Of a stretch of 64,000 nt of DNA, positions 11,501 to 23,500 are shown one piece after another (position 1 is the first letter of the stretch; each line of letters begins with the position of its first letter). Location: assembly GCF_018873765.1 (NCBI RefSeq), contig NC_057925.1:36548646-36612645 (forward strand). The letters run 5' to 3'. This DNA comes from Telopea speciosissima. Lineage: Eukaryota; Streptophyta; Magnoliopsida; Proteales; Proteaceae. The position numbers were made by a program, and so were the translations under genes. Under the pieces are notes generated by a model, which worked only from the letters and a program-made list of their open reading frames with translations, was not told where the DNA came from and did not search any database.

Positions 11501-14500
11501 TCTCAAAGAGAAGTACTTACCTCCTTATCAGAGGCGTTTGCATGATCAACTGAACACTATACGACAAAGTACCTTAACAGTTGAGGAGTATATTGATAAA
11601 TTTAATGACTTGCTCTCACGTACGGGTGTAGATGAGAATGATGACCAGCTTATATCCCGTTTCAAGTTGGGATTGAGGATTGACATTAAAGACAAGATGG
11701 GTGTGGTTGAAATATATAATCTGAATCACTGTTTTGAAAAGGCCTTGGATGCTGAAGATAATCAAAGTTGCCCCACGAAGGTTCACACCGCAGTCCGCTG
11801 ATATTAGGAGAACCTTTACTCCTAACAGATCTAGTGGCTTCCCTACCCGAGCTCTGCCAATATGTGGAAGTATCGACGTAATTCCATAAAGTATAAATAT
11901 TATTTTTATTGAGTCTGTTTTTATGCTATTTTGTACTGTACAATTCCACAAAGGAAAAAGGTAAGGCACCCATGGGTAGTCAAACACCTAACAAGTTCTT
12001 CCATTGCCAACAAGATGGTCATTATGCAAGGTATTGTCCACAAAGAGGGAAGTCCAATTCAGTGATTGCAGCCATGGAAACTAGTCCAGATGTCCAAGTG
12101 TGTGACCCACAATTTAATGACAATTGGGCCGTTAATACTGCCCTTGAGGGAGACGACTATGATGACACTTTGGAAGACGAAACTTATGAGGTAAATGTAG
12201 TAAGCCGCATTCTGGTTGCTGAATCTAAAGGAGAGGATTGGCGTCGACATTGCATCTTTTCTTTTATACACTGAAGGATAGTGGGTCAGCAATAGCATAA
12301 GTGATCGTGGACAGCGGTAGTTGTGTCAACGGGGTTTCTAAAGCTTTTGTCATTGAAGAGAAGCTTAAAACTGAACCTCACCCACAACCATACAAGGTAT
12401 CTTTACTTAATAATGATACTTTAGAGGATAATCAGCGATGCTCAGTGCCACTTAAAATTTCTGGTTACGAGGAGAATGTCTGGTGTGATATAATTCCTAT
12501 GATTCTGACTGATGTCTTACTTGGGAGACCATGGTTGTATGATAACAATGTATTGACGGGAGGTACAAAAATCAGTGTTTCTTTGACTTCAAGGGGAAAC
12601 CATTGGTTCTCAACCCACTTAATATACCATTGATGAAGCCAAGGATTAGAGCTGCCCAATTGAAGCAACAACAGGTTTTGAAGACTATTGACAATAAACA
12701 GCCAATGAAAGGAGGATCAAGCAGCAAGGTACCACATGCTAGTACAAATACTATGAAAGCAAAACCCATGGAGCAATGACTTCTATCCCTACCCCACCGA
12801 GAATTCCTTACTACCAGTGAAGAGACAGGGTTGATATTAGCCTTGGTCATGAGAGCAGTGTCACCAGCCGCTACTACTATTCATCCCAAGCCCATAAAAG
12901 ATCTACTTGATGACTTCTCAGATCTAGTATTAGACGATCTTCCGGATGAGCTACCTCCTATGAGGAATATTCAGCATGCCATAGATCTAGTACCAGGTTC
13001 GGTGTTACCAAATCTGCCCACTTATCGTCTCAGCCCTATTGAGCATGCCGAGCTCAAGAGACAAGTGGATGACCTGATTTGCAAGGGGTTTATTGTTGAG
13101 AGCATGAGCGCATGTGCTGTCCCAGCATTACTTCAAAGAAAGATGGTACACCAAGGATGTGTATTGATAGCAGGGCAATAAACAAGATCACCGTCAAGTA
13201 CAGATTTCCTATTCCAAGACTTGACATGTTAGACATGCTTACGGGTGCTTCCATCTTTTCGAAGATTGACTTGAAGATCGGATATCATCAGATTCGGATC
13301 CGCCCAGGGGATGAGTGGAAGACTGCTTTCAAGACAAAGGATGGTCTATATGAATGGAAAGTAATGCCTTTCGGTCTCACAAATGCTCCAAGCACCTTAA
13401 TGCATGTAATGACACAGGTACTTTGTACATTCATTGGCAAGTTTCTTGTGGTTTACTTTGATGACATTCTTATCTACAGCCACACCGCTGAGGAGCATCT
13501 CGATCATCTGAAGCACATGATGAGAGTGTTATGTGTAGAGAAACTCTTCATCAACCTCAAAAAGTGTTCTTTTATGTTGGCTAAGGTTATCTTCCTTGGG
13601 TTTATTATATCTTTAGAAGGGGTTGAAGCTGATCCAGAGAAAGTGCAAAGCATAGTCAATTAGCCAGTACCACACACCTTGACAGAGGTTAGGAGTTTCC
13701 ACGGCCTAGCATCTTATTTTCGGCGTTTTATTCGGAACTTCAGTGGCATCATGGCACCCATTACTGAATGCATGAAGGAAAGTAAGGGCAAATTCCAGTG
13801 GACACCGGCTGCTACCAAAACGTTTGCATTGATCAAGCAAAAGATGACCGAGGCACCTGTTCTACGGCTCCCAAACTTTGATGTCATATTTGAGGTGGCT
13901 ACAGATGCATCCCATGTTGGGATTGGAGGAGTTCTTATGCAATCAAATCATCTCATTGCCTTCTACAGTGAGAAACTCAACGATGCTAAGCGGCGTTATT
14001 CTACCTATGATTTAGAGCTTTATGCAGTGATCCAGATTCTAAAGCATTGGAGACACTACCTTGTGGGCAAAGAATTTATTCTTTACTTTGACCATAAAGC
14101 CCTTAAGTATCTCCATTCTCAGTGATCCATTAGCAACCGCCAGGCTAAATGGATCGCCCATCTCCAAGAGTTTAATTTTTCTCTGAAGTACAAAGCAGGC
14201 AAAGAGAACCAGGTAGCTGATGCGCTAAGTAGGAAAGTACTCACCATGTCCACCTCTTCTACTCAGTACATACATCGAACATATCGGAGATGAGTACACG
14301 AATGGTACTGATTTTTCTCCCATTCATACTATATTACAGCAAGGCGGAACTATATGCATATGCTTTATTTTGCTATGCATGCATTGGGGTTTGTCAATGA
14401 TATGTTATTTATGTGGTTTCTTTATTGAAGAATATCTTGTATCGGTGATTTGTTCTTGTGGCCCCTAACAAATTTTGGGGATCTCCCCTGTAGGGTTTCT

Positions 14501-17500
14501 CGTTTTGGGGGTATTTTATTTGTGTCATGTACAACCTCCCATTAGTGAGAAACCATTTTGTGAGATCCATTGGAGAAAAATGGGAGATAGGGTTTTGCCC
14601 CAAATCATCCCATATTTTTCCCATGTGTATTGGAGATCGCCCAGGGCCACTTTGTTAATAAAGAAACATATGATTCCCCCCATTGTGGTGCGGACCAGTT
14701 TAAGGCTGCGATTAGGGTATCGCCATCAAACAACCCATCCTATGCAATCTTGTGTTTTATTATTATATTTTCATGGGATGGATTTGGTATTTGTCAAGTG
14801 ATGTGTTTTATTTGGATAGATGTGCGTTAGAGTTGGTACCTGGAAGTGATACAAAGTGCAGTGCTCGCCGGTAATTTGTAGTAGGGATCTTGAATGTAAA
14901 GAGCCGGTTGTATTTTTAATATTTTATTTTGAGAAGCCATGTAATGGGAGCTACTGCACTGCGTATCACAACCTAGTATCGACTCGGCATGTCACTTCAA
15001 GTACCAAACTAGGTCTCTTTATTGAGTCCCTTGCGCACCCGTGTGTATGGCGCATTACATTGTGGTTAGGAGATGCCATTTTCTCCTATTTTGTTCGAAA
15101 TCAATTAAAGTTATACGTTCCCAGACCCACACAATGTGAGATTTGATTACCAGCTTAGCGAAGTTTTTGGTCTCACCGTGTGGGGAAGGGTACCATTAAT
15201 TTTAATTAGGGTTTCTTGAACAAATTTTTGGATTTAGGATGTATATTAAATGTCCTCCCTTGCATATTGTAGTGATGGCCTCGAAAAGTGTTGCTGACCT
15301 TAACCAAGGCAATAAGTTGGATGGCACCAACTATGACATGTGGCACCGAAAGGCCAAGTTCTTGCTTAATGAGCAAAGATTACCTAGACCTCTTGACGAC
15401 TGAGATGGCCCCACCCGAAGTGGGTACTACCGCCCGTTACCGTCAAGAAAAAGAGGCTTACGACAATTGGTTTAAGAGAGATCGTAGTGCGCACTTTCTT
15501 ATGTTAAGCACGATGCATGATGATCTTATCGGCCAGTATGAGAAGTGTGAGATTGCCAAGTCCATGTGGGACTAGGTAAGGTTCGACTGTGGCGGTACAT
15601 CCACGATCAGACTTAGGTCCATGACCTTGAAGTTTGAGATGTACCGTAAGGACCCCAAGCACACTATGGTTGAATACCTCAGGGTCGTGAAAGATATGAT
15701 CCGAAAATTGGATGATGCTGGGGTACACCTTACCGATGAGCAACAAGTACAAGCCGTCATCAGGATGTTGCCTGATTCCTGGGGGTAGATGAAAATAGTT
15801 TTGACGCATAACGACACTGTCAAGACATTTAATGACATTGCAGCCCATGTGAAATTAGAGGCGGAGCGCCTAGAGGCGACCCAATTACATGCCCTTGTCG
15901 CCTAAGTGGGGTAGCGCAAGAGATAAAGGACCACTGGGAATCAGGATCAAGCTCAGAAAGCTGCGCTAACTGGGCGTAAGACCACTAAGCGTCGACGTGG
16001 CAAGCGAGGTGGAAAGCCAGATATCACCAAGGTCAAGTGCTATAACTGCCAGAAAGATGGGGCACTTCGCTCATGACTGTACTGAAGCGAAGCAGGTAAC
16101 ATCTCTGCCTCTCTCCTTGTACTTTTGTATGTACACACGTTTTGGGTTATCTCTTGCGCTACCTTGCTTGGGCGACAAGGGCATGTGATTGGGTAACTTC
16201 TAGGCGCTCTGCCTCTAGTTCCACGAGCGGCAATGTCATTAAATATCTTGACAGTGTCGTTTTGTGTCAGAACTATTTTCATTTGCCCCCAGGAATCAGG
16301 CAACGTCCTGATGACGGCCTGTACTTGCTGCTCATCGGTAAGGTGTACTCTAGCATCATCCAATTTTTGGATCATGTCTTTCACGACCCTGAGGTGTTCA
16401 ACCATAGTATGCTTGGGGTCCTTATGGTACCTCTCAACTTTCAAGGTCATGGACCTAAGTCTGCTCGGGGATGTACAGCCGCAGTCGAGCCTTACCTGGT
16501 CCCATGTGGACTTGCAGTCTCGCACTTCTCATACTGGCCTATAAGATCATCGTGCATCGTGCTTAACATAAGAAAGCGCGTACTAAGATCTCTCTTAAAC
16601 CAATTGTCGTAAGCCTCTTTTTCTTGACGGTGATGAGTGGTAGTATCCACTATGGGTGAGGCCATCTTAGTCGTCAGGAGGTCTAGGTAATCTTGCTCAT
16701 TAAACAAGAACTTGGCCTTTCGGTGCCACATGTCATAGTTGATGCCATCCAACTTGTTGCCTTGGTTAAGGTCAACAACATCACTTTTCGAGGCCATCAC
16801 TACAATGTGCAAGGGAGGACATTTAGTATACATCCTAAATCCAAAAATTTGTTTAAGAAACCCTAATTAAAATTAATGGTACTCTTCCCCACACGGTGAG
16901 ACCAAACACTTTGCTAAGCTGGTAATCAAATCTCACACTGTGTGGGTCTAGGGACGTATTACTTTAATTGATTTTGAACAAAATAGGAGAAAATGACATC
17001 TCCTAGCCACAATTTAATGGGCCATACACACGGGTGCTCAAGGGACTCAATAAAGAGACCCAATTTGGTACTTGAAGTGACATGCCAAGTCGATACTAGG
17101 TTGTGATACGTAGTGCAGTAGCTCCCATTACATGGCTTCTCAAAATAAAATATTAAAAATACAATCGGCTCTTTACATTCAAGATCCCTACTACAAACTA
17201 CCAGCGAACACTGCACTTTGTATCACTTCCAGGTACCAACTCTAACGCACATCTATCCAAATAAAACACATCACTTTGACAAGTACCAAATTCATCCCAT
17301 GAAGATATAATAATAAAACACACGGTTGCATTGGAAGGGGTGTTTGACGACGGTACCCTAATGGTAGCGTCAAACTGGTCCGTACCGTAATGGTAAAATC
17401 ATGTTTCTTTATTAACAAAGTGGCCTTAGGCGATCTCTAATACACATGGGAAAAATATGGGACGATTTGGGACAACCCTATCTCCCATTTTTCTCCCATG

Positions 17501-20500
17501 GATCTTACAAAATGGTTTCTCACTAATGGGGGTTGTACATGATATAAATAAAATACCCCCAAAATGAGAAACCCTACAGGGGAGATCCCCAAAATTTGTT
17601 AGGGGCCACAAGAACAAATCACCAATACAAGATATTCTTCAATAAAGAAACCACATAAATAACATATCATTGACAAACCCTAATGCATGCATAACAAAAT
17701 AAAGCATATGCATATAGTTGTAACTAGCCAAAAAAAATATCACATGCATTTTGTTAAAACCATATCACATGCATATTGTTATAACCCAAACCCCCCAAAT
17801 CATGCATATATTTCCATTAGGGAAAAAAGGTAAGGGGGTGGGTGAAGGAATTCCCACTTTACCCATCTCCTTCTCCCAAAAAACCCTAAATACAAAAAAA
17901 AACGAATCTATCTCTGTTTTTTGGTAATTCTGGCTTGTATGGCTGGCAGAGGGTGAGAAGAGGTAAAATCAATAATGACTCTTTTTTTTTATAAAAATCA
18001 AATCATATCATAAATCAATCAATACTTTAAGAAAAAAAAACAAAAGAATCATAATCACACATTCACACCTCTCACCGTCACATCATCCATTAACTTTTTT
18101 TTTTTTGTTTAATCATTCTTTTCCTTACTTCTTTCTTTTATAAAAAGAAACTGTAGCAGCCGTGCTTGGCCACTGCCGAGCATGGCTGCTGCCCCCTTGG
18201 TTTTTTTTTTTTTTTTTTTTAAAATGAAAAACACCTGCAGCAAAAAAAAACGATTGCAGCAGCTGTGCTTGGGCACTATTGAGCATGGCCGCTGCCACTC
18301 AATGTTTTTTTTTAAAAATAAAAAACACATGCTGCCAGGTAAAAAAAAAAAAAAAAGCATGGCTTGGCTGCGGCGCGCCTTGCACATATAAAGACCAAGG
18401 AAGTTCCGCGAGTTGCTGGCCGCCAGGCGCCAAGCCGCCGCCAAGGAGGGTCAATCGATAGGTGAAGGGGAAGAAAAAAAAATTATTTCTCTAAAAAAAA
18501 AAATGTAAATAACAAGCCCTAATCGGCTCTGATGCCACTGTTAGGGAAACATGCATTCTATTCCATATACAAAGAGGTTTAGGGATTACCTGAACCAATG
18601 GAATCGTAGCGGAAGGGATGATCGAATGCGGCTTGCAGTTACGAGCAGATCATGATCTCTACAGGCTTCTCCACAAGAGAAATCCACACCACAAAACCCT
18701 AGGCAACTGACTGGAAACCTTAGGAAAAACGCAGAACTTGAAATGGATGGGGAGAGACTGCTTCTCAAAAGATATGAAAATCCATATGTTTAAGCCAAAT
18801 ACTTATTTTTAGGCAAAACCCTGGGCGCCCCCCTCTCACTTTGTCGACTTCCACTAGAGGTCTAGACCGAATAGAAAAGGGGAGGGGTTGGTCACTTAAG
18901 TGACCGTCCCCTCCAGAGCTCGGGTCTCGCGTGGCCAGCCCCTCATGGGCGCACTAATTGGGCCCGGCCCATTAACGTTTTACAATTTTGAATGAAAATT
19001 AGAATTGAGAATTTTGGCTGCTGCCTCTCCCTCTCTATAGTGGACTCTTCCCCCCCCCCCTTAATCGTGGTGCTCTCTTCTTCTTCCTCTTTCTCTATCA
19101 ATCGGTCAGGTGAGGCTGCTTCTCTCTTCTCTTATTTTATTCTCTTTTTTTCTTCAACTATTGCTGCTACTGTGGACACCAAACACCCCCCCATGAATTT
19201 CAGAATTGTTCTACCTTTTTTCCTGTTGTAAAGTGTTATTAACCTAATATTTGTTCTACCCTTTTCTTTGTTTTCAACAAAGCTTTCCAACAAGTCTAAG
19301 ATTGCTTAAATATGATTTTATATTGAAGAAGTTATGTACCAGTCAAACTTAATTTAGTGTGTGCGAATTCTGTCAAAATCGCTCTGAATGAAAATATTTT
19401 TTTTGGACATCAAAACAAAGAATATTTATCGCACTTATGGGTTTTAGCAATGTTTTACCATATTAAGATTTATGGAATTTTTAGATTTGAGAAAAACCCC
19501 AGCATTAGAAAGTTGAAAATTGCACCTACCGCCGAAAATCCAGTTTTTGTTCTTGAACTGGGGGGTTGATTTTTTTTTCCTTTTTGAATTTCATTTTTTA
19601 ACTATTTTTATTGGATTCAAATAGGGGGTATTTGCTTATTTTTTAATAATATCTTAAGTAAATGGAATACAAATACAAAAACATTAAGAAACGAAATAAA
19701 AATACAAAAACATTTACTTAAATATGATATTAGGCATAAATAAGTGTCTGTCCTGGTTTCTGGCATAAATAAGTGTTTGTATACCATGATATCCCACCAA
19801 GATCTTGAGATTTGGCACTCATATAAAGGAGTTTGGGTCGAGATTCTCGAGATCTCGCTCGAGTTGTTGCACTTTTTCAACTCGTATGCCATCTTGTCTC
19901 GACCCCTTGGAAAACCGAGATCTTGGTCGAGATCTCACGAGTTCTCGAACTATGATGGCTTCTATGTTGCATATAAGCATAATCAAATAAATTTAGGATA
20001 AAGTACACGTACCCCCCTGTAATGCACCCAATATTCCTCGTATCCTCCTAAGCTTCTGATAAGTCCATGTACCACCCCTCAATATTCCACGTACCACCCC
20101 TGCTTTACCCCCTAATTCCAGACAAGTCCAAACCATTAAGTTTAGCCGTTAAGTGCTAAAAACTTGACCATTTTACCCTTTCTTTTATTTTTATAAATTT
20201 GAAAAGACCTAATTACCCTGACCTATTTATTCATAATATGAAAAAACTTTTTTGCCCTAACCTAATTTCAAAAGACCCTTTTACCCCCACTATTTGTTTT
20301 TAAGAACCTAACCTGACCTAATTACCAAAATACCCTTGCTAGGGCATAATTACCAAAATGCCCTCATCTTCCCCAAAATCCATCTTCCATTTCTGAAACT
20401 TCTCCCAAACGAACCTGCTTCTTCCCCACTGCTTTTCTTTTTCTTTTTTAATACCCTAAACCTGTAAACCCATCTCTTTCTCCATACGAAACTGAAACCC

Positions 20501-23500
20501 AAGCCCACATCTCCATCTCGAATACCAGTTTCTCTCCCTCTTTCTCTCTCATCACATGATCTGAATCGCTCTGTTTAATTTCTCCTGGAGCAGACAAGAA
20601 AGTGAGGGAAGCTCAATAACTTCTGTCGGTACTTGATTTTTTCCATCTTTCCTTGTTTCTCCTTCTGTTTCTTGTTAATCTCTCTACCTATAAATATCTA
20701 TGGAGATGGAGAAGTGGGAAAAGTCGCAACGAGAAGACAGATATCGACACGCGAGGACAAACCCATCTTTCTCTTCGACCCTTCTGGACGCTATCTATCG
20801 CTCTATCGATGAAGGAGACGACGGAGGAGAAGAAGAGATGGTTCTCTACAGAGAAACTATGAGAAAGAAACAGAGTAGCAGTGTTCGAGGAAGCAGCGTT
20901 TTACCGCAGGAAGAGATAGCAAATCTTCGACGAACCGACCTGATCGAACAATGGATGGAGAAGAAGGTAAGTGAGAAGGTCGTAGTCCGTCGGAAGTCAT
21001 CAGTGGCGGATTTCGATTTCAACCCACCAAAGTTACCAAGGGATCGGAATTCTGTGTTGTTCAATTCTACTTCAAGTTCCTCAGATTCTAGCTGCGGAGG
21101 TGGGTTTTCTTTTTCTGAAGCCGAGTCAGTTTACGGAGCGAGATCAAGTTCCTCAGGTTTGAAACCGGTTCGAACTGTGGTTTCCGTTTAATCGGAGAAA
21201 CCTCCGCGCTATGAACAGCAGCAGAGGAAGTCCAACGATTTTGATAATCATTACCAGGGGAGAAATGACTCTGTATCTCAGCAGAAGCCAAAGCACGAAG
21301 GTGGTTTCATCAAGACAAAGTCGAGAGCTTTAAAGATCTACGGCGATCTAAAGAAAGCGAAGCAGCCCATCTCGCCCGGTGATCGACTCACCAGCTTTCT
21401 CAATTCTCTGTTCACCGCAGGTTATCCGAAGAAGGCAAAGATCTCTTCTTCTTCTTCAGTTGGAGGTGGAGACGATGAAAGGGAATCAAAATCAGCTCAG
21501 GCTTCGACTTGCTCATCGGCATCTTCATTCTCAAGGTCATGTTTGAGTAAAACCCCATCTTCGAGAGGGAAATTGAGTAATGGGACAAAGAGGTCCGTTC
21601 GATTCTACCCTATCAGTGTAATTTTGGATGAAGATTGTCGACCTTGTGAACATAAATGCCTTCACGAAGACGAACCGAATCTGATGGCAGTTACAGCCGT
21701 AAGGAAAATCGGAGAAGCTTCATCGCTCAACGAAGAACTCCAATTCCATCTCATGGAGAAGAACCGGCGTGTGGAAGAGGCGGCCCGTGATCTTCTCAAA
21801 GGTTATCAGAATAAGTGTTACTTCAATACAAGAGATCTTCATGTAGAAGATGAAGACGACGAAGAAGATGATGATGATGATGATGCAGCAAGCTATTCAA
21901 GTTCTGATCTTTTCGAGCTGGATAACCTTGCAGCGATTGGGATCGATAGGTACGACGAAGAGCTGCCGGTGTATGAAACAACTCATCTCGGAAGAAGATT
22001 CGAGATGGAGATGGGGGCTTGGGTTTCAGTTTCGTATGGAGAAAGAGATGGGTTTACAGGTTTAGAGTATTAAAGAAGAAGAAAAAGAAAAGCAGTGGGG
22101 AAGAAGCAGGTTCGTTTGGGAGAAGTTTCAGAAATGGAAGATGGATTTTGGGGAAGATGAGGGCTATTTTGGTAATTATGCCCTAGCAAGGGTATTTTGG
22201 TAATTAGGTCAGGTTAGGTTCTTAAAAAACAAAGTGGGGGTAAAAAGGGTCTTTTGAAATTAGGTTAGGGCAAAAAAGTCTTCATATTATGAACAAATAG
22301 GTCAGGGTAATTAGGTCTTTTCAAATTTATAAAAATAAAAGAAAGGGTAAAATGGTCAAGTTTTTAGCACTTAACAGCTAAACTTAACGGTTTGGACTTG
22401 TCTAGAATTAGGGGGGTAAAGCAGGGGTGGTACGTGGAATATTGAGGGGTGGTACGTGGACTTATCAGAAGCTTAGGGGTGTACGAGAAATATTGGGTGC
22501 AGTACAGGGGGGTACGTGTACTTTACCCATAAATTTATCATTGCTATATTACTTATAGTCATATACTGCACACCTAGGCAATGCCTAGGTGGGTGCCTTG
22601 TCGCCTAGGTGCCCCTCCAATGTCTTGGGTCGCCTTGACAACTATGGGCTTATCACGGTTCTAAACAGACGCACCATGATTGCTCCCTTGCTCTCTTCAT
22701 TGAAAAACATCCACACCATGCTTACACTAAGAATCACTATTCAGCCATGAAACTCAGGCTGTTCATCACTCAACCCAGACAACCTACAGTTTCTTCACTC
22801 TATCCACAGAAATATAATCAGAAGCCACCGTCCCAAACTGCTAGAGTTGTTCTTTCTTAGCCCTAGTATTGTTAATGGAAGGTTGGTCATGAAACAATGA
22901 GCCAGAAAAATACCCTGCTTTTCTGAAAAATATTTAGTGACCTTCATTTAGTTTTGGGAGGTATAACTGACTGCTAAATCAGAGGATTTAAATTATCCTT
23001 TTTATTCAAATCTGGATTTTAAGGTCAATTGAAGACACAGAATCCTATATTCTGCTGATAGACTTCTCTTATTGAAAGTGGAAAAAGATTGTACTGGAAG
23101 TTAACCTTCTTAGATGTTGGGTGAAGAGAGTTTTTGGACTCATGTATGGTACAAGCTCCACAAGCTTTGCCAGTTTAATATGCTAGCCTTTTTGGCTGAT
23201 ATAACTTTGTTCTTGCTCAGACAGCAGAGGTAAAATCGTAAGAATCTTAAGAATCTAGGGGTTTTATGCAAGGGCATATTCCAGTGCAGATTCTGAGAGA
23301 AGATTGTGAAATTTTCTTGATTCACTATTACACTTACAAACCCTTTGGTGTATGGTAGCTGAAGCTTCAGTCCTTTTTCAGAGATATAAATCTATTTTCT
23401 TGCTCTTACCTTGATAATAAAACTATGCAGAGGTGCTCTGTCTAGCATAAACATAAGAATTGCGAGTAAAAGAAACCAGGAAGTTTCTCTACTCTAGTAA

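Larger units (their letters stand above)
10085..14330 (+). mobile_element. Ty3/Gypsy retrotransposon, 3'-truncated
   Basis: The order is LTR (about 10085-10944), a degenerate primer-binding site (ttggatcagagc, 10949-10960; the usual initiator-Met site lacking one base), gag, protease, reverse transcriptase and RNase H. No integrase or 3' LTR follows: from about 14330 the sequence changes to an unrelated Copia copy. The LTR start is approximate because there is no partner LTR. LTR features include a TATA-like tatataatgtaagag near 10383. Domain sequence suggests a chromovirus-type Gypsy. It sits sense to PFD6 in intron 4 and carries many frameshifts and stops. Confidence 0.88.
14348..17719. repeat. 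3.4-kb inverted repeat of Copia leader plus gag
   Basis: Arm 1 (about 14348-15930) and arm 2 (about 16147-17719) are reverse complements at roughly 90% identity by eye. Both outer ends share aactatatgcatatgcttta. Both inner ends share gtagcgcaagagata. Each arm holds a long leader followed by gag, so two copies of one Copia element face each other. The ~215-bp spacer has the gag zinc knuckle of arm 1 only. The whole structure lies inside PFD6 intron 4, so the pre-mRNA could fold into a very long hairpin. Confidence 0.88.
19996..22528 (+). mobile_element. Mutator-like element carrying a BIG GRAIN 1-like gene (Pack-MULE)
   Basis: A 2533-bp element starting ggataaagtacacgtac and ending with the complement of gggtaaagtacacgtac, flanked by perfect 9-bp duplications. 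Long terminal inverted repeats enclose a BIG GRAIN 1-like gene instead of a transposase, so it is non-autonomous. It is inserted in PFD6 intron 4 with its gene in the same direction as PFD6. Long inverted repeats plus 9-bp duplications are the Mutator-like signature. Presence of a host gene makes it Pack-MULE-like. The source gene and any autonomous partner lie outside the window. Confidence 0.85.

Noticed and set aside
15504..15848. Minus-strand frames of 88-114 aa
   Set aside because: Antisense shadows of the plus-strand Copia gag.
16142..16612. Plus-strand frames of 103-156 aa
   Set aside because: They are antisense shadows of the minus-strand Copia gag in the inverted-repeat arm.
20846..21291. 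Minus-strand frames across the BG1-like gene
   Set aside because: Shadows of the plus-strand coding sequence with no conserved motif.
22560..22640. cctaggc-rich palindromic stretch as a possible element end
   Set aside because: Short simple motif repeats without a partner terminus or target duplication.
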